Position numbers and translations under genes: made by a program | Assembly (NCBI GenBank): GCA_947506075.1 | Contig: CANNNN010000163.1 | Location: forward strand, 1 to 6,167 | DNA length: 6,167 nt | Source: Methylococcaceae bacterium | GTDB taxonomy: Bacteria; Pseudomonadota; Gammaproteobacteria; Methylococcales; Methylomonadaceae | Reading direction: 5' to 3' | Notes under the pieces: generated by a model | What the model saw: the letters and a program-made list of their open reading frames with translations, nothing else | What the model was told of the DNA's origin: nothing | Databases searched by the model: none | Shown: one piece after another, positions 5,280 through 6,167 of the stretch | Position numbering within the stretch: position 1 is the first letter of the stretch | Layout: each line of letters opens with the position of its first letter

Positions 5280-6071
5280 ATGAAAAAAATTGATGCAGAT
5301 ATACAATTCAAGCCAGCCAAACGATTGGAATGCTTTATTGCAGAGTCACCGGCGCTAATAAAAGAGGCACAGGCCTTGCGTTACCGTGTATTTAGCAAGG
5401 AAATGGGCGCAAAACTTAAGACCGAAGCCGAAGGCCTCGATTATGACGAAGTCGATAGCTATTGCGATCATTTAATAGTTTATGACAACATCAACAAGAA
5501 AATAGTCGGCTACACACGTTTACTGAGTCAAGATCAGGCAGAACATCTGGGGCAGTTTTATTCTCAGAGTGAATTTAACCTGGATCAGGTATTAACCTTG
5601 CCTGGGCGCTTCCTGGAAATAGGCCGAACTTGCGTTGACCCTGACTATCGCGGCGGCGCTGTTTTAACAACGCTTTGGTCTGCGCTGGTTCAATACGCGC
5701 TTGAAGGCCATTTTGATTATTTACTCGGCTGCGCAAGTATCACCCCAGGCCCAAGCGGATTTGCAATCGATGCGGTTTATCGGAATATTGACGCCGTCAA
5801 TATTGCATCCGCCTCGCTACAAGTCAAGCCCAGCATTCCAGTGCCCCAAGCGTTAAGATGTACGCGCGACGAATCAGGCATACCACCGTTACTGAAGGCT
5901 TATTTTCGTTTCGGAGCCGTGGTCTGCGGCGAACCTTACTGGGATAAGGACTTTAATTGCATGGATTTATTCGTGTTATTACCGCTAGCCCAATTGCAAG
6001 AGCGCTACAGCAAACATTATATGAGAGGCTATCAGACTGGAAATGAAATTGAAAATACAGCTGTACTATAA
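5280..6071 (+). CDS. olsB: L-ornithine N-alpha-acyltransferase (OlsB)
   Basis: The 263-residue product belongs to the OlsB/COG3176 branch of the GNAT fold. OlsB moves a 3-hydroxy fatty acyl group from acyl carrier protein to the alpha-amino group of ornithine, giving lyso-ornithine lipid, at the inner face of the cytoplasmic membrane. Visible family motifs are ALRYRVFSKEMGA (32-44), DEVDSYCDHLIVYD (56-69), LEIGRTCVDPDYRGG (112-126, the acyl-donor-binding part), GCAS (150-153), PPLLKAYFRFGA (202-213) and DFNCMDLFVLLP (224-235). Length is normal. The ATG at 5280 is the only workable start: an in-frame stop lies three codons upstream and the next methionine is inside a conserved motif. Its ribosome-binding site is weak. 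The Pho-type array just upstream and the overlapping olsA-like gene support a phosphate-controlled ornithine-lipid operon. An acyl-homoserine-lactone synthase is a distant relative but fits the motifs less well. Confidence 0.88.
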   Translation: MKKIDADIQFKPAKRLECFIAESPALIKEAQALRYRVFSKEMGAKLKTEAEGLDYDEVDSYCDHLIVYDNINKKIVGYTRLLSQDQAEHLGQFYSQSEFNLDQVLTLPGRFLEIGRTCVDPDYRGGAVLTTLWSALVQYALEGHFDYLLGCASITPGPSGFAIDAVYRNIDAVNIASASLQVKPSIPVPQALRCTRDESGIPPLLKAYFRFGAVVCGEPYWDKDFNCMDLFVLLPLAQLQERYSKHYMRGYQTGNEIENTAVL

Positions 6072-6167
6072 ACTGATACTGATCATCATCCTGTTCATCA
6101 ATGGACTCATCATTGCCGCCGGCATTTTCCCCGCTGTTAACTTGCTGTATTCGACGGGTAATGCCAA
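6043..6167 (+). CDS. olsA: Probable lyso-ornithine lipid O-acyltransferase (PlsC-like), N-terminal fragment (runs off the right edge)
   Basis: Only 41 codons are visible. They start at the ATG at 6043, in a different frame from olsB and overlapping its end by 29 bp. The peptide begins MKLKIQLYYKLILIIILFIN and continues with a hydrophobic stretch ending near IFPAVNLLYS. A basic start followed by one membrane helix and a 'FP' turn is how 1-acylglycerol-3-phosphate-type acyltransferases such as OlsA often begin. The catalytic HX4D motif would lie beyond the window, so the assignment rests on this N-terminus and on the known olsB-olsA pairing. OlsA would add the second, ester-linked fatty acid to lyso-ornithine lipid. 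The long overlap suggests coupled translation. Any other membrane protein remains possible. Confidence 0.6.
   Translation, partial: MKLKIQLYYKLILIIILFINGLIIAAGIFPAVNLLYSTGNA

Noticed and set aside
5280..6071. olsB product as an acyl-homoserine-lactone (autoinducer) synthase
   Set aside because: It shares the broad acyl-ACP GNAT fold, but the OlsB motifs (EIGRTCVDPDYR, PPLLKAYFRFGA, DFNCMD) and the overlapping acyltransferase gene fit ornithine-lipid synthesis. No luxR-like gene is visible.

Overview
This 6.2 kb stretch of bacterial chromosome has moderate GC content and is densely packed with metabolic genes. The protein sequences point to a gammaproteobacterium. The SH3/anchor protein closely resembles E. 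coli YgiM in layout and in its C-terminal membrane segment, and ArgF, ArgD and OlsB all look proteobacterial. A methanotroph-like lineage (Methylococcales) is possible, but that is an impression and not something the sequence proves. I see no mobile element, CRISPR array, tRNA or rRNA.

Minus-strand block (1-5101, read right to left). In transcription order this holds a DUF1348/NTF2-like protein (5101-4622), a PLP-dependent decarboxylase of the carboxynorspermidine decarboxylase (NspC) family (4505-3336), acetylornithine aminotransferase argD (3038-1851), ornithine carbamoyltransferase argF (1861-953, overlapping argD by 11 bp), an exported and membrane-anchored SH3-domain protein (917-243), and the first 49 codons of dihydroxy-acid dehydratase ilvD (147 to beyond the left edge). 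A strong sigma70-type promoter lies before argD, so argD-argF and probably the SH3 gene form one unit. A heptanucleotide tandem repeat, flanked by inverted repeats, occupies the leader of ilvD.

Plus-strand block (5171-6167). olsB (ornithine N-acyltransferase) is followed by the start of an acyltransferase gene, probably olsA, overlapping it by 29 bp. Together they would make ornithine lipid, a phosphorus-free membrane lipid. Directly upstream of olsB is an 11-bp-periodic series of CTGTCAT-like units, which is the architecture of a PhoB binding array. The last unit sits 10 bp before a plausible -10 element.

Taken together, the window is centred on ornithine. ArgD acts in ornithine/arginine synthesis, ArgF consumes ornithine for arginine, and OlsB consumes it for membrane lipid. 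The most interesting reading is a phosphate-starvation switch (Pho array, olsB, olsA) next to ornithine metabolism, together with an orphan NspC-like decarboxylase whose usual active-site loop is altered.
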